A stretch of 64,000 nucleotides of DNA from NCBI GenBank assembly GCA_032622095.1, contig CP136068.1, positions 49,350,443 to 49,414,442 of the forward strand, given 5' to 3'. The stretch comes from Siphonodentalium dalli. Taxonomy: Eukaryota; Mollusca; Scaphopoda; Gadilida; Siphonodentaliidae. Numbering within the stretch: the first letter of the stretch is position 1; the number at the start of each line of letters is the position of its first letter. A program made the position numbers and the translations under genes. The notes below the pieces were generated by a model. It saw only the letters and a program-made list of their open reading frames with translations. It did not search any database and was not told the DNA's origin. Positions 10,671 through 22,440 of this stretch are shown in pieces.

Positions 10671-12430
10671 TAGAGAAGACGGTGCATGAATTTGGTGCAA
10701 TTAGTGCTAAATATATTTGTATCAACTTTGGTGCAACTCCCCTCATGCAGGACTTGAACCGCGCCACTTTTGTCATGTTTAAACCACTTCTATTAGACTC
10801 ATGCATGCATTATATAATGGAGATGATTATATATAAGTTTGGTGGTAATCAGCAACTAATAAAATTCTTATCATAGTTATTACCCCCCCCCCCATCTCTC
10901 ACCCAAACGGCACCAATTTCGCGTCTTTAAATCACACGTTTATATTCCTCGTATCACGGAGAAGAATAATATATCAATTTGGTCGAAATCTGCGCTAAAA
11001 TAGCCCCTCCCCTGAGACCAACAACGTCACTTTATAAAATTTTAACCCTTAAAAAGTTACCCCTGTTAGGCCGCCTTGGTGCCATCTCGATTGTACCCTT
11101 AAAGTGATATATAGAACACAGACAGATATTCGCAAATATTTGATTCATTGTATCATTTGAGAAGAACGTGTATGAGTTTGATGGTAATTGGCACTAAACA
11201 TATTTCTATAAGTTTTTGGTGACCCTCTCGTCCCTATTTCGGACTGAAGCGGTGCCACTTTTGACATCATTAAACCACACACTTAGACTCATTATAGAGA
11301 TGAATTTATATAAAATTTATGAAAATTGGCGAGTATACAAATTCGTATCAAATTTAGGGCCACCATTGTATATCTCTCACCAAAAAACACCAATTTGGCG
11401 CATTTAAACCACAGATTAGATTAGATTATTCGTATCACGGAGAAGAATATTTATAAATCAGGTGGATATCGGCGCTAAACATATTGTTTATCAATGTTTG
11501 TGTCCCTCTCACCCTCTAGGCACCCCTGACTCGAATGGCCCCACTTTTGATTGACATCTTTAAACCACACAATTAGACTCCTGATACCATGGAGATTATT
11601 ATTTGTAAGTTTGATGATAATCCGCGACTAAACAAATTTTTATCAAATTTAGTGCCCACCCCACCCCACCCCATCTCTCACCAAAGCAGCACCAATATGA
11701 CGTCTTTAAAATCACACGATTAGATTCCTCATATCATGGATACGAATGTGTATCAATTTGGTGGAAATTGGCGCTAAAAATATTGTGTATCAATTTTGGT
11801 GCCCCTCTCCCTTTCAGTGAACCCCTGACTCGAATGACGCCACTTTTGACAGCTTTAAGCCACGCCATTAGACACCTCATATCATGGGGATGAATTTGTA
11901 TAAGTTTGGTGGCAATCGGCGACTAAACCAATTCTTATCAGATTTAGTACCCACCACCGCCCCCCCCAATCTCTCATCACAACGACACCAATTTGGCGTC
12001 TTTAAATCACACAATAAGATTCCTGGTATCACGGAGAAGATCTCAGAAGAATGTGCATCAATTTGGTGGAATTCGGCGCTAAAATTATTTTTATTAAATT
12101 TTGGTGCCCCTCTCCCCTTACGGGCATCCATGACGCGAACGGCGCGGCTTTTGACATATTTAAACCACACCATTAGATTCCTCATATTATGGGGATGATT
12201 ATATATAAGTTTGGTGGCAATCGGCGACAATTTTTTTTCTGCCCCTCCCCCTTTTCTGCCCCTGACAACAACGGCGTCACTTTAGAAAATTCTAACCCTC
12301 GCCATTATCTTTCTCGTAAAAAGTTACCCCTATTAGACCCCTTTTGTGACATCTAGGTGGTCCCCTGTGAATTTCTATAGAACACAGACAGACAGACAGG
12401 CAGACAGACATTCGCAAATATAGATATAGA
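10671..12430. repeat. Tandem block of 300-470-bp diverged units (dispersed family R1)
   Basis: Motifs recur in the same order: TTTAAACCAC near 10,790, 11,270, 11,560 and 12,155; ATAAGTTTGGTGG or close variants near 10,835, 11,600, 11,895 and 12,205; GGAGAAGAA near 10,960, 11,435 and 12,030. The block ends in an ACAGACAGACAG microsatellite near 12,385. The same material, partly inverted, forms 22.44-23.56 kb. A microsatellite beside diverged tandem cores is typical of pearl/Helentron-type elements, but no termini were found. Confidence 0.6.
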
Positions 12431-12589
12431 TATTCACACTCAGTATGAGTTTTCACCGCTTTAAATGTGTTTGATTCAGTGCGCGTGGACAAATTACCAT
12501 TTCTTATCGAAATGGGATGAATCGTTCGGAATGGGACATTGAGATGTCCTTCAGCTCAGAACAAGCTTGAAAGAAAAAAACGACTTTAG

Positions 12590-12715
12590 CCCATGTCGGG
12601 ATTAGAACCCGTGTCAGCCTCGTCTAGTAAATGATACTATGGCATCCTTAAAAAGGAAGCCCTTTCACTGAGAGTTGGGAAGCGTAGCAGTCTGAACATG
12701 GGTTCGAATATTGAT
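12590..12715 (-). repeat. tRNA-like arm, possible SINE fragment
   Basis: On the minus strand the segment near 12,594-12,625 reads ACGGGTTCTAATCCCGA, which folds as a tRNA T-arm (CGGG/CCCG stem, seven-base loop TTCTAAT) and contains a B-box-like GGTTCTAATCC. I could not build a convincing acceptor or anticodon arm, so it is not called a tRNA gene. A second B-box-like GGGTTCGAAT lies on the plus strand near 12,699. Confidence 0.25.
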
Positions 12716-12825
12716 ATACATGTAGAAGCTGAACGGATCTATATAGGCCTACCATTCGAAAAGAATAATGTACTTCATACACGATTACTGGTACTGGCGT
12801 ATATATATATATATAGATGATTTCC

Positions 12826-12895
12826 TACGAGTTATGTTGGGATATCAGATTTTATTAAACGAGTTTGATAAATTTGATTCACAACGAGTCGCAGA
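12826..12895. mobile_element. Foldback element, copy 2 (half)
   Basis: CGAGTTATGTTGGGATAT is followed by TTTTATTAAACGAGTTTGAT and ATTTGATTCACAACGAGTC. These are the arm modules of the foldback family at 6.5 kb and 45.2 kb, but the partner arm is missing here. The 70-bp satellite begins only about 14 bp further on. Confidence 0.6.
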
Positions 12896-12908
12896 CGATT
12901 TTGCGATA

Positions 12909-14581
12909 GATCATGATATGAATCTCTATTCTGGCTATAACATCCGCAGACATCATATCTCACCAGTACTAAACCTGATATGAATCTCTATTCTGGCTAT
13001 AACATCCGCAGACATCATATCTCACCAGTACTAAACCTGGGATCATGATATGAATCTCTATTCTGGCTATAACATCCGCAGACATCATATCTCACCAGTA
13101 CTAAACCTGGGATCATGATATGAATCTCTATTCTGGCTATAACATCCGCAGACATCATATCTCACCAGTACAAAACCTGGGATCATGATATGAATCTCTA
13201 TTCTGGCTATAACATCCGCAGACATCATATCTCACCAGTACTAAACCTGGGATCATGATATGAATCTCTATGCTGGCTATAACATCCGCAGACATCATAG
13301 CTCACCAGTACTAAACCTGGGATCAGGATATGAATCTCTATTCTGGCTATAACATCCGCAGACATCATATCTCACCAGTACAAAACCTGGGATCATGATA
13401 TGAATCTCTATTCTGGCTATAACATCCGCAGACATCATATCTCACCAGTACTAAACCTGGGATCATGATATGAATCTCTATTCTGGCTATAACATCCGCA
13501 GACATCATATCTCACCAGTACTAAACCTGGGATCATGATATGAATCTCTATTCTGGCTATAGCATCCGCAGACATCATATCTCACCAGTACTAAACCTGG
13601 GATCAGGATATGAATCTCTATTCTGGCTATAACATCCGCAGACATCATATCTCACCAGTACAAAACCTGGGATCATGATATGAATCTCTATTCTGGCTAT
13701 AACATCCGCAGACATCATATCTCACCAGTACTAAACCTGGGATCATGATATGAATCTCTATTCTGGCTATAACATCCGCAGACATCATATCTCACCAGTA
13801 CTAAACCTGGGATCATGATATGAATCTCTATTCTGGCTATAACATCCGCAGACATCATATCTCACCAGTACTAAACCTGGGATCATGATATGAATCTCTA
13901 TTCTGGCTATAACATCCGCAGACATCATATCTCACCAGTACTAAACCTGGGGTCATGATATGAATCTCTATTCTGGCTATAACATCCGCAGACATCATAT
14001 CTCACCAGTACTAAACCTGGGATCATGGTATGAATCTCTATTCTGGCTATAACATCCGCAGACATCATATCTCACCAGTACTAAACCTGGGATCATGATA
14101 TGAATCTCTATTCTGGCTATAACATCCGCTGACATCATATCTCACCAGTACTAAACCTGGGATCATGATATGAATCTCTATTCTGGCTATAACATCCGCA
14201 GACATCATATCTCACCAGTACTAAACCTGGGATCATGATATGAATCTCTATTCTGGCTATAACATCCGCAGACATCATATCTCACCAGTACTAAACCTGG
14301 GGTCATGATATGAATCTCTATTCTGGCTATAACATCCGCAGACATCATATCTCACCAGTACAAAACCTGGGATCATGATATGAATCTCTATTCTGGCTAT
14401 AACATCCGCAGACATCATATCTCACCAGTACTAAACCTGGGATCATGATATGAATCTCTATTCTGGCTATAACATCCACAGACATCATATCTCACCAGTA
14501 CTAAACCTGGGATCATGATATGAATCTCTATTCTGGCTATAACATCCGCAGACATCATATCTCACAAGTACAAAACCTGGG
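12909..14581. repeat. Satellite, 70-bp unit, about 24 copies
   Basis: Units contain ATATGAATCTCTATTCTGGC, then TATAACATCCGCAGACATCA, then TCACCAGTACTAAACCTGGG. Starts of ATATGAATCTC run from 12,916 and 12,978 (one 62-bp unit), then every 70 bp from 13,048 to 14,518. Copies differ at only a few positions (GATCAGG, GGTCATG, ACAAAACC), so the array is young or well homogenised. The last unit passes into AACATTTTAAAGTTTTTACA then GGGAACCTTA, and the same flank follows a single diverged monomer at 23.05-23.13 kb. Confidence 0.97.
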
Positions 14582-14639
14582 AACATTTTAAAGTTTTTAC
14601 AGGGAACCTTATTATATAGAGTCGAAAACATAACGCAGG

Positions 14640-15870
14640 GAATATATTTCTTAGTTATTATATGTTCCCCCGATTTTGATCAAACTTTTCAATAGTTGGA
14701 AATTGTATACCTGACACAACAGTAGTTGGAAATTTCACACCAACAACGTGTTCTCGTATAGTTTGGTTTTCCGACGAATTATTAATGGGGGCATTTGTTG
14801 TGTTTATACCAACAGTGATATATTTTCCTACTCTTGGACTGAAATGGCCATCAGTTGGAAATTTTCCAACCTTGGGACGGGGGGGGGGGGGGGGGGGGGT
14901 CTGGTCGGAAAAATTCAACACTCGGAAAGCTTGACGGCAGTCCAGATGCTAGGATTATGCAGTTTTCAGGTCGATTAAAACAATTTCTCCCACTGGACTG
15001 AGGGATCCTGGTGCCGCCACGGTGGCCAGTCGAAAACTGCTAATCAATGTTTAAAAAATCGACGTCTGAATTGTTCTGGAGTTAGACCTCTAGATTCTAT
15101 AATTTTTGCAGTTTCAGGTTCAGATATCAAAATGTTCTCACGTTGCGGATGTGGGGTCCTAGTCCTATGGAATCCTATTAGGGCCACTTGCTAATGGCGC
15201 TCCGCCGAAAGCGCCGAAAGCGACAAAAAGTGCGCCATTAGTAACGCGCCGAAAGCGCCGAAAGCGACAAAATATGCGCCGTTACGGCGCACTATTTGTC
15301 GCTTTCGGCGCTTTCGACGCTTTCGGCGCGCGCGCCGAAAGCGACAAAATGTGCGATATTAGCGCATGTTTCGGCGCGTTACTAATGGCGCACTTTTTGT
15401 CGCTTTCGGCGCGCGCCGAAAGCGCCATTAGGCATACTATTAGGTCCACTCCCTAATGGCGCGCGCCGGAAGCGACAAAAGGTGCGCCATTAGTGTATGT
15501 TTCGGCGCGCGCCGAAAGCGCCGAAAGCGACAAAAAGTGCGCCGAAAGCGCCATTAGCAAGTGGCCCTAATAGGATTCCATATAGTTAAAAACTGCAAAT
15601 CTATTTTTTTTTAATGGTCGGCGCACTGTGTTCTCTTCCCTCCTCGGTAGTCAGTCAATTTATAGAGACTACTATTCATTAAAATAAACTAGAATCAAGG
15701 CTGTCAGGTGCCAATTTGAAATTTTCTAGCCAAGGGAGGGGGTGTGGTATTACACGAAATTGGGAGTTTAGCCTGGCCCAAGGTCCAAGGGGGGTGCAGT
15801 TGGAAATTCCAAGGTGGACCACCCCTAACGAAGACCCTGCAGCAACGCCCCTGCCATTAACAGTGTACTT
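14640..15870. mobile_element. Second hAT-related element, interrupted by a MITE
   Basis: From about 14,670 the sequence follows the hAT element at 5.26 kb: TTTTCAATAGTTGGAAATT, a GGAAATTTCACACCAACAA module, CATCAGTTGGAAATTTTCC, a long G run at 14,880-14,900 and GAAAGCTTGA. After the nested MITE (15,168-15,580) the related sequence resumes, including CAGTTGGAAATTCC near 15,798 and CTGCAGCAACGCCCCTG near 15,837-15,853. The ends are too diverged for me to confirm a target duplication. Confidence 0.7.
15166..15582. mobile_element. Palindromic MITE with TA flanks (Tc1/mariner-like)
   Basis: Long perfect inverted ends (TGGAATCCTATTAGGGCCAC then TTGCTAATGGCGC, and their complement) bound 15,168-15,580 (413 bp), with TA directly outside each end. 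A TA duplication suggests Tc1/mariner-type integration. The interior is a strikingly GC-rich mosaic of GCGCCGAAAGCG, GACAAAA and GCGCCATTAG modules in both orientations, so it can fold in many ways. It has no coding capacity. It is nested within the hAT-related copy and is therefore younger. Confidence 0.85.
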
Positions 15871-17400
15871 CGTTGTAGGTGAAGGTCCAGACTCAAAATT
15901 GCACGATTAAAATGACTTTGTGAGCGATTTTGCTTTGCGTCGCTTACAATTATTGAAATTATCTTGGGTAATTATTTCAATGTTTATTACGATATTGGCT
16001 CACAAAGGTAACAGAAAAGCATGAAATTTCGAGCTGAGGGTCCGTCTACATTGGTGTATATCTGTGAACAGAAATATGTGAAGTCTTGTGTCACGGATTA
16101 CTGTGATCACAACATGATTACTGGTTCTGTGCGCTCGCTCGTCAGTTCTCTGCTAATGGATAATTCACTATGAGATCTCGTTAGTTTCGGCCAGGCAAAA
16201 AAAAATGAATCCACTATCAGCTGATCAAAGCGATTTGATATGTGCCTCACAGGGACGTGCCAATGGTCTCGTGAGAGAGTGGCTTTTATAAGTCATATTT
16301 AAACTTGTGTCTCGATCCCTTAAGCTTTTGTTGCACGGGGGGGGGGGGGGGCACACAGAACCACGAACGACCCGATGTGAGAATGATGAAATATGAACAT
16401 GATAATCGCGAAATCCTAGCATTCAGATTGGCTTCCAGCTGTCCAACATGACACCCCCTTAATTTCAGCGAACTACACGAGCATTGACCATTAATAATGA
16501 AACACGACGCGAAATTTCAGAATGAATTCGATTTTATATCATAAAATGATTTAATGATGTCACAAAATGTTGATGGAATAGTAGCCGATGCAGCTATGCC
16601 ATTTTTTATTGAATGATATCACAGATTCAATGTTACGATATCACAAAATGAATTTATGATGTCACAAAATCGAATTAGTGATATCACTAAATGCTTACTA
16701 TATTTGCGATATCAATAATTCGATTTTGTGACATGTGTCAATTGGTTTACCAATATGAGTAAATGTTAGCCCGAAATTATCATTGCTTTTCTTTGTTATC
16801 ATATGAAATCGTAGTAAACCAGCTTCGAATCGCATCAAACCAGCCCAATATATATTGGCCTGTGTCAATGGTACAACTTTATACCGAGAACAATCTGCAA
16901 CAAGAAATAAAGATGCATGCATTAGATCGTCCATGAATTATTTTTACAAAGAATTACTTTAAAAATATGATACAATGTATGATGTATTAAATAACATGTT
17001 CTACTAAAGTATACGGTATATACTATGTTAGCTATATATATATATCTCTCTCTCTCTTTTAAAAGAGGCAGTTATTAGTTTTATACTTGTTCTTGGTAAC
17101 CACTTAAGAGTATTTTAACTGAAGTTTGTTAAGTGAAATGAATTAAAAATTGATACGATATTTTGTACATGGACGGAAACGTTGTAGTGGCGTATTTACG
17201 ATGAGAAGAAGCAAATAGTTAATTAAAAGTAAAATAGTTAATATTATTACTGACCTTTAGTAAAGTAAATAGGTTTATAAAAATGTGAATTAAAACAAAC
17301 TCAATACCATGTGCGTGTGATCACGGTGGGTCACAAGTAGGGACGCAGTGAAAGGGGGTTGGGGTGTAAGTACTTATAGTGTATGGGACACTATCGGGTT
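15871..17400. other. No gene seen; short degenerate repeats
   Basis: A poly-G run lies at 16,337-16,350. Around 16,540-16,735 the motifs GATATCAC and GATGTCACAAAAT recur in irregular short units. A TC microsatellite lies near 17,046-17,058. None of the short frames carries a recognisable domain. Confidence 0.5.
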
Positions 17401-17404
17401 TAAT

Positions 17405-19190
17405 TGAAAATTTCATGCGCACGTTTTCACGTCTGGTCATCACATGTAGGGAGGCGGCGACGGGCGAATGCACGTATGTACTGTTTTTTTCTTCTAATAT
17501 TGATTGTGACACTGCCGGGCCTGTTTGACAATTTCATGTGCATGTTCTCCCGACTGGTTAGATGTAGGGACACGGCGACATGGGATTGACGTGTACGCAC
17601 TTATGTTGCATGGGACCATGTCTGTTTGAACATTTCATGTGCATGTTTTCACATTTCACAATATGTCCCGTGTAGAGACGTGGCGACATGGGTTAGGGTG
17701 TGCGTACTTATATTGCATGGGAGACTGTCTGGTCATTTTGATTATTTCATGTGTATGTCATCAATGCTAATCACATCGGCACAGAGGGGTGGCACAGGGG
17801 GTTGGGTGTACGCATACTTATATTGCATGCAACACTGTCCGTCGGTATGAACATTTCATGTGTATGTTCTCATGGCTGGTCACAGCGGTTTGGTACAAGG
17901 GGTTCGGTATACATACTTTTATTGCATTTGATTATACATGTATAGGCAATATCTTTTATTTCATGTGCATGTTTTCACTTCTGGTCATCACAGGTAGGGA
18001 CGCGGCGACAGGTGGTTGGGTGCAGTATGTACTTTTGTTCTAATATTGATTGTGACACTGTCGGGTCTGTTTGACATTTCAATGTGCCAGTTCTCACGAC
18101 TGGTTACATGTAGGGACGCGGCGACATCGGACTGGCGTGTACGCACTTTTATTGCATGGGACCATTTCTGCTTGAACATTTCATGTGCATGTTTTCACAT
18201 GTCACAATATGTCCCATGTAGAGACGTGGCGACATGGGGTTAGGGTGTGCGTACTTATATTGCATGGGACACTGTCTGGTCTATTTGATTACGTCGTGTG
18301 TATGTCATCAAGGCTGATCACATCGTCACAGAGGGGTGGCACAGGGGGTTGGGGCGTACGTATACTTATATTGCGTGCAACACTGTCCGGTTGGTTTGAA
18401 CATTTCATGTGTATGTTCTCATGGCTGGTCACTGCAGCGGCGTGGTACAAGGAGTTGGGTATACATACTTTTATTGCATTTGATTATATAGGCAATATCT
18501 TTTATTTCATGTGCATGTTTCACGTCTGGTCATCACATGTAGGGACGCGGCGACATGTGGTTGGGGTGCAGTACGTCTTTTTTCTTATATTGATTGTGAC
18601 ACTGCCGGGCCTGTTTGACAATTTCATGTGCACGTTCTCACGACTGGTTAGATGTAGGGACGCGGCGACATGGGATTGACGTGTACGCACTTATATTGCA
18701 TGTGACCATGTCTGTTTGGACATTCGTGTGCATGTTTCACATGTCACAATATGTCCCTTGTAGAGACGTGGCGAGATGGGGTAAGGGTGTGCGTACTTAT
18801 ATTGCATGGGACATTGTCTGGTCTATTTGATTATTTCATAAGTATGATGTCATCAATGCTGATCACATCGTCACAGAGGCTGCCACGGGGTTGGGGTGTA
18901 CGTCTACTTATATTGCATGCCACAATATGTCCCATGTAGAGACGTGGCGACATGGGGTTAGGGTGTGCGTACTTATATTGCATTGGACACTCTGGTATAT
19001 TTTAGTATTTCGTGTGTGTGTCATCAAGGCTGATCACATCGTCACAGAGGGATGCAACACTGTCCGGTCGGTTAGAATATTTCCTGTGTATGTTCTCATA
19101 ATCTCATGGCTGGTCACAGCAGCGTGGCACGAGGGGTTGGGTATACATACTTTTATTGCATTTGATTATATAGGCAGCATCTTCTATTTG
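17405..19190. repeat. Higher-order satellite, about 547-bp period of five related subunits
   Basis: Subunits of roughly 110 bp share a pattern of TTTCATGTGCATGTT, a CACATGTAGGGACGCGGCGA-like centre and TTATATTGCATG. Five distinguishable subunits form a larger unit: ATATGTCCC of one subunit falls at 17,661, 18,208 and 18,751 (547- and 543-bp spacing), and the CTGGTCATCACA subunit falls near 17,427, 17,980 and 18,525. A shortened copy follows at 18,925. The overlapping open frames here are by-products of the repeat. Confidence 0.88.
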
Positions 19191-19640
19191 ATATATCCCA
19201 AATTGCATATGTATATTTGTGGTGACAACTCGATAAGCTAGCGTTTCTTTTCCGAATTCCGGAAACATGAACCTCAGCATCCGTCTTGGATTTTATACTC
19301 TTTGCGTCATTAAAGTCTTTGGATTACGCTACAGCCCGCATCTGTCCGTCTGCATATTGGATGTCACGATTTGAATCTATAGATCGGCAAACCATACAGC
19401 CCACATTTATGAGCATGTATTTATCAAATTGTACATGCACGATCAAGCTTCATATCTAGGGGTAATTTGGCCATGTAAGCATCGTGTGCTTGGTCGTGAG
19501 CACACCAGGTATCTCGTTCTGATAGATGCGTATATTTGAATTTCTAATATTAACTTTATAACATTTCCCCAATATATGTGGCTATTTTTTTGTAAAATAA
19601 TTCATGGGCGATCTGACGCATGCATCTTCTTTTCTTGTTG
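19191..19640. other. No recognisable feature
   Basis: A short unique-looking stretch between the higher-order satellite and the Helentron array. It contains a weak inverted repeat around TTCCGAATTCCGGAA near 19,248 and nothing else I can name. Confidence 0.45.
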
Positions 19641-21732
19641 TATACTCGCTGACGTGACCGACTTCGTCCGGGCTATTTAGGGATTTCTTTGCGATCGCCT
19701 CCGTCTGGACAAAATATAGAGCGTCGGCCCAGAAACATGCCTATATGAACGTATATGAGCGAGGTCAAGGTCAAGGACATAGTTGCACGTGAAATTGGAC
19801 CCGCCCATATTGTTCCCGGGATCAAAGTAGGTCTACATACCAAACTCGAGTCGAATCGGTCGAGGTCCAAAAACATGCCTATATGCACGTATATGAGCGA
19901 GATCAAGGTCAAGGACATGGTCGCACGTGAAATTGGACCCGCCCATGTTGTTCCCCGTATCAAAGTAGGCCTACATACCAAATTTGAGTCGGACGGTCGA
20001 GTATTTTTCGAGTCTATAACACACACAGGCAGAAGTTCCAAAATATATAGACTAGCTGATGTGTCCGACTTCGTCCGGGCTATTTAGGCGTTTCTTTGTG
20101 ATCGCCTCCTTCTGAGCAGAATGTTTGGAGATAGAAAAAAAAATTGTTGTTCGATCGGTCCAAAAAGATGCCTATATATGAGCGTATATGAGCAAGGTTA
20201 AGGTCAAGGTCAAGGACACGGTCGCACGTGAAATTGGACCCGTACATATTGTTGCCGGGATCAAAGTAGTCGGATCGGTCGAGCAGTTTTCGAGTCTATA
20301 ACACACATACATACATACATACATACATACACACAGACATACATAGGTTCCAAAATATATAATAGACTAGCCGATGAGCCCGACGTTGTCCGGGTTATTC
20401 AAAAACCAAATTTCAAGTCGATAGCTCTACCCAGCCCGACGTTGTCCGGGCTATTCAAAAACCAAATTTCCAGTCGATAGCTCTACCCGTTTCCGAGATC
20501 TGGTCTGCGCATGCGTATCCGGGGCAAGATACATTCACATAGCAAATTTCAAGTCGATAGCTCCACCCGTTTCCGAGATCTCGTCTGCGCATGCGCGAAG
20601 CGGGCGCCGCACGGGCTCGGCGACCCGATAAAATTCGTATCCAGGGCAAGTTACATTCACATAGCAAATTTCAAGTCGATAGCTCCACCCGTTTCCGAGA
20701 TCTCGTCTGCACATGCGCGAAGCGGGCGCCACACGGGCTCGCCAATACGACAACGACGACCGCCTGGTCAAACTACACACACGTACCAAGTTTCGTCCCG
20801 ATCGGTCGAGAATCGTAGATTTGTATCAATGACATACAGACATACATACATACATACATACAGACAGAGGTCTTCAAAATATATATGAGACCAGCCGATG
20901 AGCCCGACGTTGTCCGGGCTATTCAAAAACCAAATTTCAAGTCGATAGCTCTACCCGTTTCCGAGATCTGGTCTGCGCATGCGCGAAGGTTGCTTCGCAT
21001 GGGCTCGGCGACCTGATAAAATTCGTATCCGGGGCAAGATACATTCACATACCAAATTTCAAGTCGATGGCTCCACCCGTTTCCGAGATCTGGTCTGCGC
21101 ATGCGCGAAGCTGGCGTCGCACGGGCTCGGCGACCCGATAAAATTCGTATCCGGGGCAAGATACAATGATACATTCACATAGCAAATTTCAAGTCGATAG
21201 CTCCACCCGTTTCCGAGATCTCGTCTGCGCATGCGCGAAGCGGGCGCCGCACGGGCTCGCCAATACGACGTTGATGCTCCACCCGTTTCCGAGATCTGGT
21301 GTGCGCATGCGCGAAGCTTGCGTCGCACGGGCTCGGCGACCCGATAAAATTCGTATCCGGGGCAAGATACCTTCACATAGCAAATTTCAAGTCGATAGCT
21401 CCACCCGTTTCCGAGATCTGGTCTGCGCATGCGCGAAGCTTGCGTCGCACGGGCTCGGCGACCCGATAAAATTCGTATCCGGGGCAAGATACATTCACAT
21501 AGAAAATTTCAAGTCGATAGCTCCACCCGTTTCCGAGATCTCGTCTGCGCATGCGCTGCACGGGCGTCGCACGGGCTCGCGAATACGACAAGGACGACCG
21601 CCTGGTCAAACTACACGCACGTACCAAGTTTCGTCCCGATCGGTCGAGAATCGTAGATTTGTATCATTGACAAACATACAGACAAACAAACAATCAAACA
21701 GACAGAGGTCTTCAAAATATATATGAGACTAG
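19641..21732 (-). mobile_element. Head-to-tail array of Helentron/HINE-type elements
   Basis: Read on the minus strand, termini of the form GCCCGGACAACGTCGGGC (a hairpin) followed by GGCTAG occur at 19,645 (mutated to CGAG), 20,052, 20,367, 20,891 (CTGG) and 21,729. Each is followed at once by T or TC of the next unit, which starts TCTATATATTTTGG or TCTCATATATATTTTG and then a (GT)n/(CTGT)n-like microsatellite. Units are therefore about 407, 315, 524 and 838 bp. The two longer units contain tandem cores of about 126 bp (GCGCATGCGCGAAGC, CACCCGTTTCCGAGATCT, AAATTTCAAGTCGATAGCTC). This 5'-TC, microsatellite, tandem core, hairpin, CTRR layout matches Helentron-associated interspersed elements and bivalve pearl elements. 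There is no Rep/helicase gene, so they are non-autonomous. Confidence 0.85.
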
Positions 21733-22440
21733 CCGATGAGCCCGATGATTTCTCAATTGTGGCAGCCATCTTGAACAAATGTGTAAAGTCGTTTTATATT
21801 CTCTTCAACAAATTCAGCTATTTTCTGTTTAACACTTTGCTAGAATCCCAGAAACTAGTTTTGGTAAAATTTCATAGCAAACTGTTTAATTCACATTTTC
21901 AAAGATAGTTGGCAGGCATAGGACCCAAAATAGGACATATTGTGTTGTCGAAATGGTTGGATATTTGAATTTTATTCAAATTTAGGTCGCTATTAGCCAC
22001 TAATTTCATATATCCGTTAATCATTTAAGAGGAAAATGAGAAAAATAATAAATTTTCCGAAATTCGATCGCCATTTTGGTGGCCATTTTTTCTGCCAAGG
22101 TGAAGTATGTATGATTTATTAATATCACAATAATAGAGTGATACTTCAATTTTCTATCAGAAATTCATTACTATATATATAGCTATTAATCAAACTGAGT
22201 CAGTGCCTACTCTGAAAGTTTACATGGCGGCCATCTTGATGACGTCATAAATCTACCCAGTCGCGACCCCAGGTGTCTAACAATTATTTTATGATTCCTG
22301 ATAAATCCAGCAACATCATTATCATAGTCGCTATATAAATGCACACGGGAGCCAAAAATGGACAGAGCTTCTACTAATTGTGAAATTTGTGGAAATCGGC
22401 AACTTTTGGATGGGGCCGTCTTGATGACGTCATGAATCCG
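21733..22440. other. No gene seen
   Basis: After the last CTAG the sequence leaves the Helentron family within about 15 bp. CCATTTTGGTGGCCATTTTTT near 22,070, and two GGC(G)GCCATCTTGATGACGTC-like segments at 22,227 and 22,410, are a short dispersed motif. No family protein was recognised. Confidence 0.45.

Noticed and set aside
12909-14581. Regular 70-bp array considered as a CRISPR array
   Set aside because: The whole unit is repeated; there are no variable spacers and no cas genes, and the surroundings are eukaryotic.
17404-19241. Many overlapping frames rich in FMCMFS-like residues
   Set aside because: They recur with the 547-bp satellite and overlap each other in several phases.
20365-20400. 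GATGAG beside a stem considered as a hammerhead ribozyme
   Set aside because: The stem after GATGAG is not followed by a GAAA core and no cleavage-site helix fits; the hairpin plus CTAG is better explained as a Helitron 3' end.
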